NCBI RefSeq assembly: GCF_001997295.1
Contig: NZ_CP019605.1
Location: 248,001-312,000 of the forward strand
DNA length: 64,000 nt
DNA from: Tessaracoccus flavus
GTDB taxonomy: Bacteria > Actinomycetota > Actinomycetes > Propionibacteriales > Propionibacteriaceae
Direction: 5' to 3'
The position numbers were made by a program, and so were the translations under genes. A model generated the notes under the pieces. It made no database searches and was not told the origin of the DNA. It saw only the letters and a list, made by a program, of their open reading frames with translations. Each line of letters starts with the position of its first letter. Within the stretch, counting starts at the first letter, position 1. Below are positions 34,732 through 43,137 of the stretch, in pieces.

Positions 34732-35703
34732 CTAGGGAGTCAGAGACCCGACGAGGTGGGCCGAGGCGACGACGCGGCCAACCGCCCGCCCGTGCCCGAG
34801 GACCGGGTACGGGTCGAGCGCGCAGACGTTCTGTGTCGCGCGGCCGAGGCTACCCAGGGCCGCGACGGCGGCGGCGACCGCGGCGCGGTCGTGGCCGTCG
34901 TTCACCTTGATCGCGATGCCCGTGCCGTCGGCCAGCCCGATCGCCAGCACACCCTCGGCGCCCTGCTTGCACACCAGGCCCGGCACCTCCCGGTGGAGCA
35001 CCGCCTCGTAGCGGCGCGAGCCCGAGGCGTACTCGGGGTGGGCGCGGTAGGCGTCGGCCACAAGGCGGGCAGGTCCATCGGACGCGCTCGCCAAGGTCCC
35101 GAAGGCTCGGGCGAGCCCAGCCAGGCTGGCCACGAACGCGGGCGCTCCGCAGCCGTCGACGAGGGGCGCGGCCGGCGCCTCCCCGGTGAACTCGGCGATC
35201 GCCTCGCGGGCGGCACGCTGGAGTGGGTGGTCGGGGTCGAGGTAGCCCTCGGTCGGCCACCCCGCACGGACGCAGGTGAGCAGCATCGCGGCGTGCTTGC
35301 CGGAGCAGTTGTGCGCGAGCCTCTCCTCATGCCGCCCGGCGGCGAGCCAGTCCGACTCGGCGCGGCCGTCGATGGGGAGGCCGGCGGTGTTGCCCAGGGC
35401 CCGCACATCCAGACCTGCGCCATCGAGGATGCGGAGCACCGCCTCGAGGTGGAACGGTTCGCCGGAGTGGGACGCGGCGGCCAGCGCCAGCTCTGCGCCC
35501 TCGAGGTCGAGGCCGTGGCGGAGCATGGCGATCGCCTGGAACGGCTTGACGGCGGAGCGGGGAAGCATGGGGCTCCCGACGTCGCCGAAGGAGAAGCGAG
35601 TCTCGCCGGACGGGCCGGTGACGGCGAGCGCGCCGTGATGCAGACCTTCGAGGAATTCGCCGCGCCACACCTCGGCGAGCACTGGATCGGAACTCATGAC
35701 CAC
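34732..35703 (-). CDS. Asparaginase, Asparaginase_II type
   Basis: The product of about 323 residues belongs to the PF06089 asparaginase family: GSPMLPRSAVKPFQAIAMLR, SHSGEPFH, NCSGKHAAML and DGCGAPAF. It is cytosolic and releases ammonia from asparagine. The start is taken as GTG at 35703 because TAGGCT lies 7 nt upstream (leaderless); the ATG at 35697 two codons later is the alternative. It converges with the SQR unit and has no clear operon partner. Confidence 0.85.
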   Translation of the reverse strand: MVMSSDPVLAEVWRGEFLEGLHHGALAVTGPSGETRFSFGDVGSPMLPRSAVKPFQAIAMLRHGLDLEGAELALAAASHSGEPFHLEAVLRILDGAGLDVRALGNTAGLPIDGRAESDWLAAGRHEERLAHNCSGKHAAMLLTCVRAGWPTEGYLDPDHPLQRAAREAIAEFTGEAPAAPLVDGCGAPAFVASLAGLARAFGTLASASDGPARLVADAYRAHPEYASGSRRYEAVLHREVPGLVCKQGAEGVLAIGLADGTGIAIKVNDGHDRAAVAAAVAALGSLGRATQNVCALDPYPVLGHGRAVGRVVASAHLVGSLTP

Positions 35704-35807
35704 GGCGCAGAGCCTAACCCGAGCTGACGCTCCACTCCCACCCCCGAGCCCCCGGGGGCACTGAGCCACGAATAGGGGCGCTCCGGGAATGGGGTAGAGT
35801 TGGCGTC

Positions 35808-35895
35808 GGTTCCTCGCGCGGCGGTATCTCGCCCAACTCCCCCAGGGTCGGAAGGCAGCAAGGGTAAGTGAGCTCTTCCGGGTGCGCGAGGGGCC
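35808..35895 (+). ncRNA. ffs: Small SRP RNA (4.5S type)
   Basis: The outer stem GGTTCCTCGCGC (35808-35819) pairs with GCGCGAGGGGCC (35884-35895). The conserved apical domain is visible as CAGGGTCGGAAGGCAGCAAG with the GGAA tetraloop, where Ffh binds. It lies directly before dnaX, the standard arrangement in actinobacteria and firmicutes. Confidence 0.93.
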
Positions 35896-35905
35896 CTTTT
35901 TCTTG
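35896..35905 (+). terminator. T-run after SRP RNA
   Basis: The closing stem of the SRP RNA is followed by CTTTTTCTT, giving an intrinsic terminator. Confidence 0.65.
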
Positions 35906-35965
35906 CCCGGACCCGCCGGGGGCGAGGATCTCTGGTGGGCTTACCGGATTGTCTGGACGCTGGAA

Positions 35966-35971
35966 TAGGGT
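35966..35971 (+). promoter_or_regulatory. Leaderless -10 box for dnaX
   Basis: TAGGGT is followed by six bases (GGGGCC) and the GTG at 35978. Confidence 0.5.
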
Positions 35972-35977
35972 GGGGCC

Positions 35978-38293
35978 GTGGACGACGAGTACGACGAGGA
36001 CGACTACGGCCCGATCCCCGATGAGGGCTACGCCGCCGATCAGCCGGGGTTCGAGCCGATGGAGGGGCCCGGGCTCTTTGACGATCTCGACGTGCCCGAG
36101 CCCGACCCGGTGCCCGTCCAGGATGGGCCCAGTCTCTTCGCAGACGCGGAGGAGGCGGAGGTTGTGCCGGAAGCGGCCGACGAGGTCTCGTTCGTCCCGC
36201 CGTCGCGCATCGACAACTCGCCCCGCAAAGTGCAGCAGGACGCTCCGCTCGCGCTCTACCGGCGCTACCGCCCCGACACCTTCGCCGACGTCATCGGCCA
36301 GGAGCACGTGACGGTGCCGCTGCAGCGCGCCCTGGCCAACAACCGCGTCAACCACGCATACCTCTTCTCCGGGCCGCGCGGCTGTGGCAAGACGACGTCG
36401 GCCCGCATCCTCGCGCGCTGCCTCAACTGCGAGCAGGGACCCACCGACACCCCCTGTGGCCAGTGCCGGTCGTGCCAGGACCTCGCCCGCGGCGGGCCCG
36501 GCTCCATCGACGTGATCGAGATCGACGCCGCCTCCCACGGCGGTGTCGACGACGCCCGCGACCTGCGCGAGCGCGCCTACTTCGCGCCGGTGGCCAGCCG
36601 CTACAAGATCTACATCGTCGACGAGGCGCACATGGTGACGCCCGCCGGTTTCAACGCGCTGCTCAAGCTCGTCGAGGAGCCGCCGCCGCACGCGAAGTTC
36701 ATCTTCGCCACGACCGAGCCGGAGAAGGTCATCGGCACCATCCGCTCGCGTACCCACCACTACCCGTTCCGGCTGGTCCCGCCCCGCGTGCTCGGAGACT
36801 ACCTGGCCGAGATCTGCGAGTCCGAGGGCGTCGAGGTGGACCACGCCGCGCTACCGCTCGTTGTCCGGGCCGGGGCGGGCTCGGTTCGTGACTCCCTCTC
36901 GGTGCTCGACCAGTTGCTCGGCGGCGCCAGCGAGGACGGCGTCAGCTACGCCCAGGCCGCCGCCCTGCTCGGCTACACCCCGGACGCCCTGCTCGACGAG
37001 ATCATGGACGCCTTCGCGGCCGGGGACTCCGCGGGCGTGTTCCACACCATCGACAAGGTGATCGAGGTCGGCCAGGACCCCAGGCGCTTCGCGGAGGACC
37101 TGCTGCGTCGGCTGCGCGACCTCATCATCCTCGCCGCAGTGCCCGAGGCGGCCACCAACGGCCTCCTCGAGGTGTCGGGGGACCAGGCCCAGCGCCTGCA
37201 GACCCAGGCCGCAGGAATGGGGGCGGGCGAGCTCACGCGCGCAGCCGAGGTCATCGCCACCGGCCTCACCGAGATGCGAGGCACCACCGCGCCGCGGCTC
37301 CACCTCGAGTTGATGTGCGCCCGGGTGCTGCTCCCCGGCGCGGATACCGACGAGCGCGGCCTGCATGCCCGCATGGACCGACTCGAGCGCCGGGTCGGCA
37401 TGATCGGCAAGGGGGAGGCCGACCCGGTCGCGGACTGGGAGGACGTGGCCGAACCCACCCGTCCGGTCCGGGAGCGACCCGCTGCCCAGCAGGCGGCGGC
37501 GCCCCAGGGCCGACGTCCGGCAGGGGAGCCGCCCCGCCAGCGGGACGCGGCCGCCGCCCCCGCTCAGGAGCCCGAGACCGTCTCCACCCAGCGATCGGCC
37601 GAGGACGGGCCCGCCAGCCCAGGGCAGCCGTCGTCGCCGCCCTCCGTCAGGCAACCCGCTCCCGCCAAGGATCCGCGACGGCCCGCCCCCGTCGAGGAGC
37701 CGGCCCCCGCGTCACCGCCTGCCCCCGCCAAGCCCGCCGCCACCGGCCGCGTGGAGCTCACGGCCGCGGAGCTTCGCCGCGTCTGGCCGAACGTGCTCGA
37801 AGAGGTCAAGACCCGTCGCCGGTTCACCTACATGCTGCTCAGCCAGCACGCGCAGGTGCTCGACGTCAGCGACGGCGCGCTCATGCTCGGGTTCAGCGCC
37901 GTCGGTCCGCGCGACAACTTCACCAGCGGCGGCAGCCAGGACGTCCTGGCCGACGCGATCATCGAGACGATCGGCGTCGAGCTGCGCATCCAGGCAGTCG
38001 TGAGCGACGCGGACCACCCTGAGCGCCGCCCCGCGGCACCGAGCGCCGAACGACCGCCGGTCGAGGCCCCCGAGCCACCCGAGCGCCGCGAGCCCCAGGA
38101 GGCGCCCCGGCAGCGTCCCGAGCCCGCCCGTCAGCCGGAACCTCCCGCGAGAGAGGAACCGCCGGAGGACACCGCCATCTCGGCCGACGACCAGGTGCTG
38201 GACCCCACGCACAACGCCGAGGAACTGCTGACCAGCGCGTTCGGCGCCGAGGTGATCTCCGTGCGCGACCTCGGGGCCCAGAGCGGTCAGTAG
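35978..38293 (+). CDS. dnaX: DNA polymerase III subunit gamma/tau
   Basis: The 771-residue clamp-loader ATPase has Walker A GPRGCGKTT (about 132-140), a zinc module with cysteines near 148-166 (RCLNCEQG, CGQCRSC), IVDEAHMV as Walker B and the usual domain III. A long Pro/Glu-rich tail follows, as in tau. It loads the beta clamp at the fork. An acidic N-terminal extension of about 88 residues precedes the normal LALYRRYRPDTF start; this is unusual. The GTG start is supported by a leaderless -10 box. ybaB and recR follow, a conserved order. Confidence 0.95.
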   Translation: MDDEYDEDDYGPIPDEGYAADQPGFEPMEGPGLFDDLDVPEPDPVPVQDGPSLFADAEEAEVVPEAADEVSFVPPSRIDNSPRKVQQDAPLALYRRYRPDTFADVIGQEHVTVPLQRALANNRVNHAYLFSGPRGCGKTTSARILARCLNCEQGPTDTPCGQCRSCQDLARGGPGSIDVIEIDAASHGGVDDARDLRERAYFAPVASRYKIYIVDEAHMVTPAGFNALLKLVEEPPPHAKFIFATTEPEKVIGTIRSRTHHYPFRLVPPRVLGDYLAEICESEGVEVDHAALPLVVRAGAGSVRDSLSVLDQLLGGASEDGVSYAQAAALLGYTPDALLDEIMDAFAAGDSAGVFHTIDKVIEVGQDPRRFAEDLLRRLRDLIILAAVPEAATNGLLEVSGDQAQRLQTQAAGMGAGELTRAAEVIATGLTEMRGTTAPRLHLELMCARVLLPGADTDERGLHARMDRLERRVGMIGKGEADPVADWEDVAEPTRPVRERPAAQQAAAPQGRRPAGEPPRQRDAAAAPAQEPETVSTQRSAEDGPASPGQPSSPPSVRQPAPAKDPRRPAPVEEPAPASPPAPAKPAATGRVELTAAELRRVWPNVLEEVKTRRRFTYMLLSQHAQVLDVSDGALMLGFSAVGPRDNFTSGGSQDVLADAIIETIGVELRIQAVVSDADHPERRPAAPSAERPPVEAPEPPERREPQEAPRQRPEPARQPEPPAREEPPEDTAISADDQVLDPTHNAEELLTSAFGAEVISVRDLGAQSGQ

Positions 38294-38377
38294 AAACCCG
38301 TCGGCCCGGCGGAGCGACGGGCGTTGTCGGCGCGAGCGCCTATGCTTGCGATACCACCCATCCCAGGAGCGAAAAGT

Positions 38378-38692
38378 ATGTTTGGTGACTTCGATATCAA
38401 CTCGCTGATGCAGCAGGCCCAACAGTTGCAGGCCGACCTGGAGCGCGCGCAGGAGGAGTTGGCGTCCAAGACGTTCACGGCCACCGCGGGCGGGGAGCTG
38501 GTATCGGTCGAACTCAACGGCAAGGGAGACATCGAGTCCCTCACGATCCAGCCGGACGCGATGGATCCGGACGATCCCGAGACGCTCGCGGCGCTCATCA
38601 TCGCCGCCTACCGCTCGGCCAAGTCCCAGGTCGACTCCGCCGCGGCCGAAGCCATGCCCGCGATGCCGCCGATGCCCGGGCTCGGTTCCTGA
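38378..38692 (+). CDS. ybaB: YbaB/EbfC nucleoid-associated protein
   Basis: The 104-residue protein is mostly one long N-terminal helix ([20 protein letters not shown]) followed by a small beta-sheet ([14 protein letters not shown]), typical of dimeric YbaB/EbfC DNA-binding proteins. ATG follows CAGGAGCG. It lies between dnaX and recR and overlaps neither; recR starts 1 bp after its stop. Confidence 0.93.
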   Translation: MFGDFDINSLMQQAQQLQADLERAQEELASKTFTATAGGELVSVELNGKGDIESLTIQPDAMDPDDPETLAALIIAAYRSAKSQVDSAAAEAMPAMPPMPGLGS

Positions 38693-38693
38693 G

Positions 38694-39308
38694 TTGTACG
38701 AAGGCCCGATCCAGGACCTCATCGACGAGCTGAGCCGGCTCCCCGGCATCGGCCCGCGTGGGGCCCAACGCATCGCGTTCTACCTCCTCGACGCGCCGGA
38801 GGAGGACGTCTACACGCTGGCGGACACCCTCCGGCGGGTAAAGGAGACCTCTCGTTTCTGCGAGGTGTGCTTCAACATTTCGCAGGAGGCGCGCTGCCGG
38901 GTCTGCCGTGACCCCCGCCGCGACCGCACCCAGCTGTGTGTGGTGGAGGAGTCCAAGGACGTCGTCGCGATCGAGCGGACCAACGAGTTCCGCGGCCTCT
39001 ACCATGTGCTCGGCGGGTCCATCTCCCCGATCGACGGCCGCGGTCCGTCCGACCTGCACACGCGGGAGCTGTTCCAGCGGCTCGCGGACGGGGAGATCGT
39101 CGAGGTCATCCTCGCGACCGACCCCGACACCCAGGGTGAGGCGACGGCCTCCTACCTCAGCCGCATGTTGCGCGATTTCGGAGTCCGGGTCACCCGCCCG
39201 GCAAGCGGCCTGCCGGTCGGCGGCGACCTCGAGTACGCCGATCAGGTCACGCTCGGCCGGGCGTTCGAGGGACGGCGCTCGATGTTCGAGCCCGAGCCCA
39301 GCGCCTGA
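38694..39308 (+). CDS. recR: Recombination mediator RecR
   Basis: The 204-residue protein has an N-terminal helix-hairpin-helix ([20 protein letters not shown]), a C4 zinc finger (Cys56, 59, 68, 71), a Toprim domain ([12 protein letters not shown] to [12 protein letters not shown]) and the C-terminal Walker-like strand. With RecO it loads RecA at gaps. The start is TTG at 38694, immediately after ybaB, so it is probably translated by coupling. Confidence 0.95.
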   Translation: MYEGPIQDLIDELSRLPGIGPRGAQRIAFYLLDAPEEDVYTLADTLRRVKETSRFCEVCFNISQEARCRVCRDPRRDRTQLCVVEESKDVVAIERTNEFRGLYHVLGGSISPIDGRGPSDLHTRELFQRLADGEIVEVILATDPDTQGEATASYLSRMLRDFGVRVTRPASGLPVGGDLEYADQVTLGRAFEGRRSMFEPEPSA

Positions 39309-39326
39309 GCGTCGACCAGCGCCTGA

Positions 39327-39509
39327 TTAGACCGACAGCGCGCGACGAAGCGCCGCCAGCCTTGTCCCGATGATCCGCTGGGACAGTTCCGCCTCGGGGG
39401 CCATCCACTCCGAACCGTGGTAGGCACCCGGCCAGAGATGGAACTCGGTGACGACGCCCGCCCCGATCAGCCGCTCGGCCAGGAGGACGTCCTCGTCGCG
39501 GCCTTTGAC
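39327..39509 (-). pseudogene. 3' remnant of an alpha/beta-hydrolase gene
   Basis: The last 60 or so codons of a hydrolase-fold-3 esterase remain: GRDEDVLLAERLIGAGVVTE, then FHLWPGAYHGSEW, where AYHG holds the catalytic His. The frame stays open farther upstream, but that sequence is the antisense of the phosphatase fragment and has no hydrolase similarity. The body with the nucleophilic Ser is gone. Confidence 0.65.
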
Positions 39510-39860
39510 TCGGAGGGCAACCTCTGGATCTCCACCGACGGTCAGCCCGGCACCATCGGTCTGGCGGACGCGCCCCACAAGGTGACGTTGGACGGCCCGG
39601 ACCGGGGACGCGTGCAGCAGTTCCTCGCCGTCCCGCGGGACGCTGAGACGTGTGGTCCGGTCATCCATGACCGTGACAACTCGGTCTTCGTGGCGGTGCA
39701 GCATCCCGGTGAGGACGGACGCTGGGGTGCGCACACGTCGTACTTCCCGGACTTCCTCCCCGCCGACGGTCCCGTCCAGGTGGGCGACAAGGTCGCGGCC
39801 CCCCGCCCGACCGTCGTGCAGGTGTACCGACCGACCGGCGCCAACGCTCGTCGTTCCTGA
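39501..39860 (+). pseudogene. 3' remnant of a PhoX-type (DUF839) phosphatase gene
   Basis: About 120 residues match the C-terminus of actinobacterial PhoX proteins: AFDSEGNLWISTDG, GPDRGRVQQFLAVPRDAETC and SVFVAVQHPGEDG. The N-terminal propeller and signal are absent. The fragment starts exactly where the antisense hydrolase remnant ends, marking a deletion or recombination junction at about 39500. Confidence 0.7.
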
Positions 39861-40122
39861 ACGCCAACCGAGAAGCGCGAACGCCAACGCAATCGCCAAG
39901 ACGCCAACCGGTAGAGGGAAACGCCAACCGGTAGAGGCAAATGCCAACCGACAAGCCCATTCGCCGACGAGACTCAGCGACGCCTTCGATATTTCACGGG
40001 CGTCGCTGAGTCTCGGGGGCGATACGGAATATCGGTTGGCGTTCGGCACTGTCGGTTGGCGTTCGGCACTGTCGGTTGGCGTCAGGTTCTCTCGGTTGGC
40101 GTTCTGTGCTCCCGGTTGGCGT
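39861..40122. repeat. 20-bp-phased inverted iteron array around a hairpin, copy 1
   Basis: Left arm: ACGCCAACCG or close variants start at 39861, 39881, 39901, 39921 and 39941, exactly 20 bp apart. Centre: a 17-bp stem CGAGACTCAGCGACGCC (39968-39984) and its exact complement (39999-40015) with a 14-nt loop. Right arm: the reverse complement CGGTTGGCGT starts at 40033, 40053, 40073, 40093 and 40113, again exactly 20 bp apart. The spacers between units vary. It overlaps only the start of no gene and the last bases run up to the regulator gene stop region. Confidence 0.9.
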
Positions 40123-40133
40123 CGGGCCGGTGC

Positions 40134-41552
40134 TCAGGGGGTACGTGGGGCGGCGGTCGCGAGGAGACGCAGGGCGCGACGGACGCGGGCCGGCTCGTGT
40201 CCGCCGTAGTCGACGACGATGCCCGCGCGCGGCGAGCCCCCCGCCCAGCCGTCGGCGAGGTCGCCGACGAGGAGTCCCTTCGCCGCCGCCGCCTCGCGCC
40301 ACCGCGCAGCGACCAGCGGCGGAGTCTCGATCACCAGCAGGTGTCCCGTGTCCTGCACCTGCCCGTGCTCGCCGAGCTCCGGAAGCAGAGCTGCGGCCTC
40401 GGCACGGGCGGCAGCCAGCCGTCGTCGCGCCCGCCCCAACCGTTTCCGGAGGCCGCCTTCGTCGAGGTAGCGCGCCAAGGCCAGCTGCGCCAGGGGGGAG
40501 ACGGTGGCACCGAGCGCCGCCTTCGCGGCCACCACCGCCGGGCGCAGGCGCTCCGGGACGACGAGGTAGCCCGTCGCGACAGCAGGGCTGAGGACCGACG
40601 AGAACGTGCCGAGGTGCGCCACGACGTCGGGGTCGAGTTGCCAGAGCGGAGGTAGCGGGGGGCCGAGGTGCCGGTACTCGGCGTCGTAGTCGTCCTCCAC
40701 CAGGAGGGAAGCGTTGGCGCGTGCCCAGGCGATGAGCTCCTGCCGGGCTCGCGCCGGCAACGCCCCACCGAGCGGGTACTGGTGGTTCGGGGTGACCAGC
40801 ACGAGATCGACCGGCCTCGCCGAGTGGGCATCGTTCAGCGACGCGCGATGGAATCCATCCGCCCCCACCGGAACCGGCACGACGTCGACGCCTACCTGGG
40901 TGAGAAGCCGTCGCAAACCGGGAAAGCCAGGACTCTCGACGGCCACCCGCGGGAGCCGCGACCTGGGGTCAGCAGGAACCGAACTCCCGACGACATTCAG
41001 CAACAACCCGAGACCCGCCCGCGCCCCGCTCGTGACAGCAATGGAGCCCGGGTCGACGACCATCGCCCGCGACAGCCGCAGGTGCTGGGCGATCGCCTGC
41101 CGTAAGGCGGGCTCGCCGAGAGGGTCGAGGGTCGGGGTGCGGCGGACGGCGTCGCGCCACGACGCCCGCCACGTCGGATCGTCGGCCAGCGGACCCGTCG
41201 GCTCGTGGCCCGGAAGAAAGCTGATCGTGGGGAGGGTGGTGCGCGGGCTGGAGGGGGGCGGGCCCGGCCTGGGCGGCTGCGTCAACAGCGTCAGGTCCGA
41301 ACTGATCCTCGTCGCTGACCGGGGCCGTGCAACGAGATACCCCTCGGCGGTGAGCTGGTCGTACGCGGCGGTGACGGAGCCGCGCGAGACCCCCAGATCT
41401 CCGGCGACGGCGCGGCTCGACGGTATCGCGTCACCGGGCCGCAGGGCTCCGGTCGTGATGAGGCGGCGCACCTCCGCGGCGATCTGGACGGGGAGCGGGG
41501 CGGAACCCGGAGCCCGATCGGCCGAGAACGAACGGAAGCTCTCCAGCGTCAC
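40134..41552 (-). CDS. pdxR: MocR-type regulator of PLP synthesis (PdxR-like)
   Basis: The 472-residue protein fuses a GntR winged helix (about residues 17-85: GDAIPSSRAVAGDLGVSRGS) to an aminotransferase-like domain. The latter has VTPNHQYPLGG and LLVEDDYDAEY, the usual PLP-contact regions. It is divergent from pdxST, the standard arrangement for PdxR, which activates pdxST when PLP is low. The position of the PLP-binding lysine (normally GTFSK) is Ser319 here (GTFSSVLSPAVATGYL). The effector domain may therefore bind PLP without a Schiff base or another ligand. Confidence 0.88.
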   Translation of the reverse strand: MTLESFRSFSADRAPGSAPLPVQIAAEVRRLITTGALRPGDAIPSSRAVAGDLGVSRGSVTAAYDQLTAEGYLVARPRSATRISSDLTLLTQPPRPGPPPSSPRTTLPTISFLPGHEPTGPLADDPTWRASWRDAVRRTPTLDPLGEPALRQAIAQHLRLSRAMVVDPGSIAVTSGARAGLGLLLNVVGSSVPADPRSRLPRVAVESPGFPGLRRLLTQVGVDVVPVPVGADGFHRASLNDAHSARPVDLVLVTPNHQYPLGGALPARARQELIAWARANASLLVEDDYDAEYRHLGPPLPPLWQLDPDVVAHLGTFSSVLSPAVATGYLVVPERLRPAVVAAKAALGATVSPLAQLALARYLDEGGLRKRLGRARRRLAAARAEAAALLPELGEHGQVQDTGHLLVIETPPLVAARWREAAAAKGLLVGDLADGWAGGSPRAGIVVDYGGHEPARVRRALRLLATAAPRTP

Positions 41553-41562
41553 GTCACACCTC

Positions 41563-41612
41563 CATCTGGACTATTGAAGCGTAGTTCATCTGGACCTGTA
41601 CCAATCCAGATG
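41563..41612. promoter_or_regulatory. PdxR-type operator region between pdxR and pdxS
   Basis: CATCTGGAC occurs at 41563 and again at 41587, and the inverted half TCCAGATG at 41605-41612. Direct plus inverted half-sites in the intergenic region are typical of MocR regulators. Confidence 0.65.
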
Positions 41613-41631
41613 AGCGCGGGACGATCGTCGG

Positions 41632-42531
41632 GTGACTCAGATCATCGATACCCCCCAGGACCGTTCCCTCGTCAACACCGGCCTCGCCGAGATGCTCAAG
41701 GGCGGCGTCATCATGGACGTGGTGACGCCCGAGCAGGCCAGGATCGCCGAGGAGGCAGGTGCCGTGGCCGTCATGGCGCTGGAGCGAGTGCCCGCCGACA
41801 TTCGAGCCCAGGGCGGGGTGGCCCGCATGAGCGACCCCGACCTCATCGCGGGCATCATCGGGGCCGTGTCCATCCCCGTCATGGCGAAGGCGCGCATCGG
41901 GCACTTCGTGGAGGCCCAGGTGCTCGAAGCCCTCGGCGTCGACTACATCGACGAGTCCGAGGTCCTGTCGCCGGCCGACTACGTCAACCACATCGACAAG
42001 ACCAGGTTCCGCGTCCCGTTTGTCTGCGGCGCCACCAACCTCGGCGAGGCGCTGCGCCGGATCACCGAGGGCGCGTCCATGATCCGCAGCAAGGGCGAGG
42101 CCGGCACCGGCGACGTCTCGGAGGCCACCCGCCACCTCCGCACAATCCGCGGCGAGATCAGGGCGCTGGCAGCCAAGACTGACGACGAGCTCTTCGTCGC
42201 GGCGAAGGATCTTCAGGCTCCCTACGAGTTGGTGCGTCGGGTGGCGCGCGACGGGAAGCTGCCGGTCGTCTTGTTCGTGGCGGGCGGCGTAGCCACTCCC
42301 GCCGACGCGGCGATGATGATGCAGCTGGGCGCCGACGGCGTGTTCGTCGGGTCGGGCATCTTCAAGTCCGGCGACCCCGCCGCCAGGGCGCGGGCCATCG
42401 TCCAGGCGACGACGCACTTCGACGACGCGGCACGCATCGCCGAGGTCTCCCGCGGTCTGGGCGAGGCGATGGTCGGCATCAACGTGGCCGACGTCCCCGC
42501 GCCGCACCGGCTCGCCGAGCGCGGATGGTGA
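41632..42531 (+). CDS. pdxS: Pyridoxal 5'-phosphate synthase, PdxS subunit
   Basis: The 299-residue TIM-barrel synthase makes PLP from ribose 5-phosphate, glyceraldehyde 3-phosphate and ammonia. Conserved segments include [14 protein letters not shown] [36 protein letters not shown] with the first catalytic Lys, and [20 protein letters not shown]. The start GTG at 41632 gives the normal length. The next gene overlaps its end by 7 bp, so PdxS and PdxT are coupled. Confidence 0.97.
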   Translation: MTQIIDTPQDRSLVNTGLAEMLKGGVIMDVVTPEQARIAEEAGAVAVMALERVPADIRAQGGVARMSDPDLIAGIIGAVSIPVMAKARIGHFVEAQVLEALGVDYIDESEVLSPADYVNHIDKTRFRVPFVCGATNLGEALRRITEGASMIRSKGEAGTGDVSEATRHLRTIRGEIRALAAKTDDELFVAAKDLQAPYELVRRVARDGKLPVVLFVAGGVATPADAAMMMQLGADGVFVGSGIFKSGDPAARARAIVQATTHFDDAARIAEVSRGLGEAMVGINVADVPAPHRLAERGW

Positions 42532-43106
42532 CGGTCGGCGTCGTCGCGCTCCAGGGCGCCGTCCGCGAGCACGCACGCGCCGTCCAGGAGGTGGGGGGTC
42601 GAGCCCGCTTCGTCCGCACCCCGGGGGACCTGGCCGGGCTGGACGGATTGATCCTCCCCGGCGGGGAGTCGACGGTCATGGCGCGGCTGGCACGGGGCAC
42701 GGGGCTGTTCCCTGCGATCAGGGCGGCGCTCGACCGGGGGCTGCCTGTGCTGGGCACCTGCGCCGGGCTGATCCTCCTCGCCGACGACGTCGCCGATCCC
42801 GGGGCGCTCGAGGGACTCGAGACGGTGGGAGGGCTGGACGTGCGGGTGCGCCGAAACGCCTACGGCAGCCAACTGGCCTCCGGCGTCGTTCCGGTCACTG
42901 CTGCAAACCGCACCACTTTCAGCGGCGTGTTCATCAGGGCCCCGCGGATCGAGTCCGTCGGCCCGGGGGTGGTGGTGCTGGCCACGCGTGCAGGCGAGCC
43001 GGTGGCCGTGCGGCAGGGCAGCGTGACGGCGTGTGCCTTCCACCCGGAACTCGCCGAGGATCGGCGCTTCCACGAGTGGCTGCTCTCGTCCACCGCGCCA
43101 GTCTGA
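42525..43106 (+). CDS. pdxT: Pyridoxal 5'-phosphate synthase, PdxT glutaminase
   Basis: The 193-residue class I glutamine amidotransferase supplies ammonia to PdxS. The catalytic triad is visible as Cys79 in GTCAGL and His173/Glu175 in FHPEL; LPGGEST matches the family glutamine-binding loop. It overlaps pdxS. Confidence 0.96.
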   Translation: MVTVGVVALQGAVREHARAVQEVGGRARFVRTPGDLAGLDGLILPGGESTVMARLARGTGLFPAIRAALDRGLPVLGTCAGLILLADDVADPGALEGLETVGGLDVRVRRNAYGSQLASGVVPVTAANRTTFSGVFIRAPRIESVGPGVVVLATRAGEPVAVRQGSVTACAFHPELAEDRRFHEWLLSSTAPV

Positions 43107-43125
43107 GGCTGTCGGCTCCAGGCCC

Positions 43126-43131
43126 TATCGT
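43126..43131 (+). promoter_or_regulatory. Leaderless -10 box for the ABC exporter
   Basis: TATCGT is followed by six bases (GGGGGC) and the GTG at 43138. Confidence 0.5.
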
Positions 43132-43137
43132 GGGGGC

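Noticed and set aside
39861..40122. CRISPR array
   Set aside because: The repeated units are only 10 bases with 10-base spacers and invert around a central hairpin; no cas genes are nearby.
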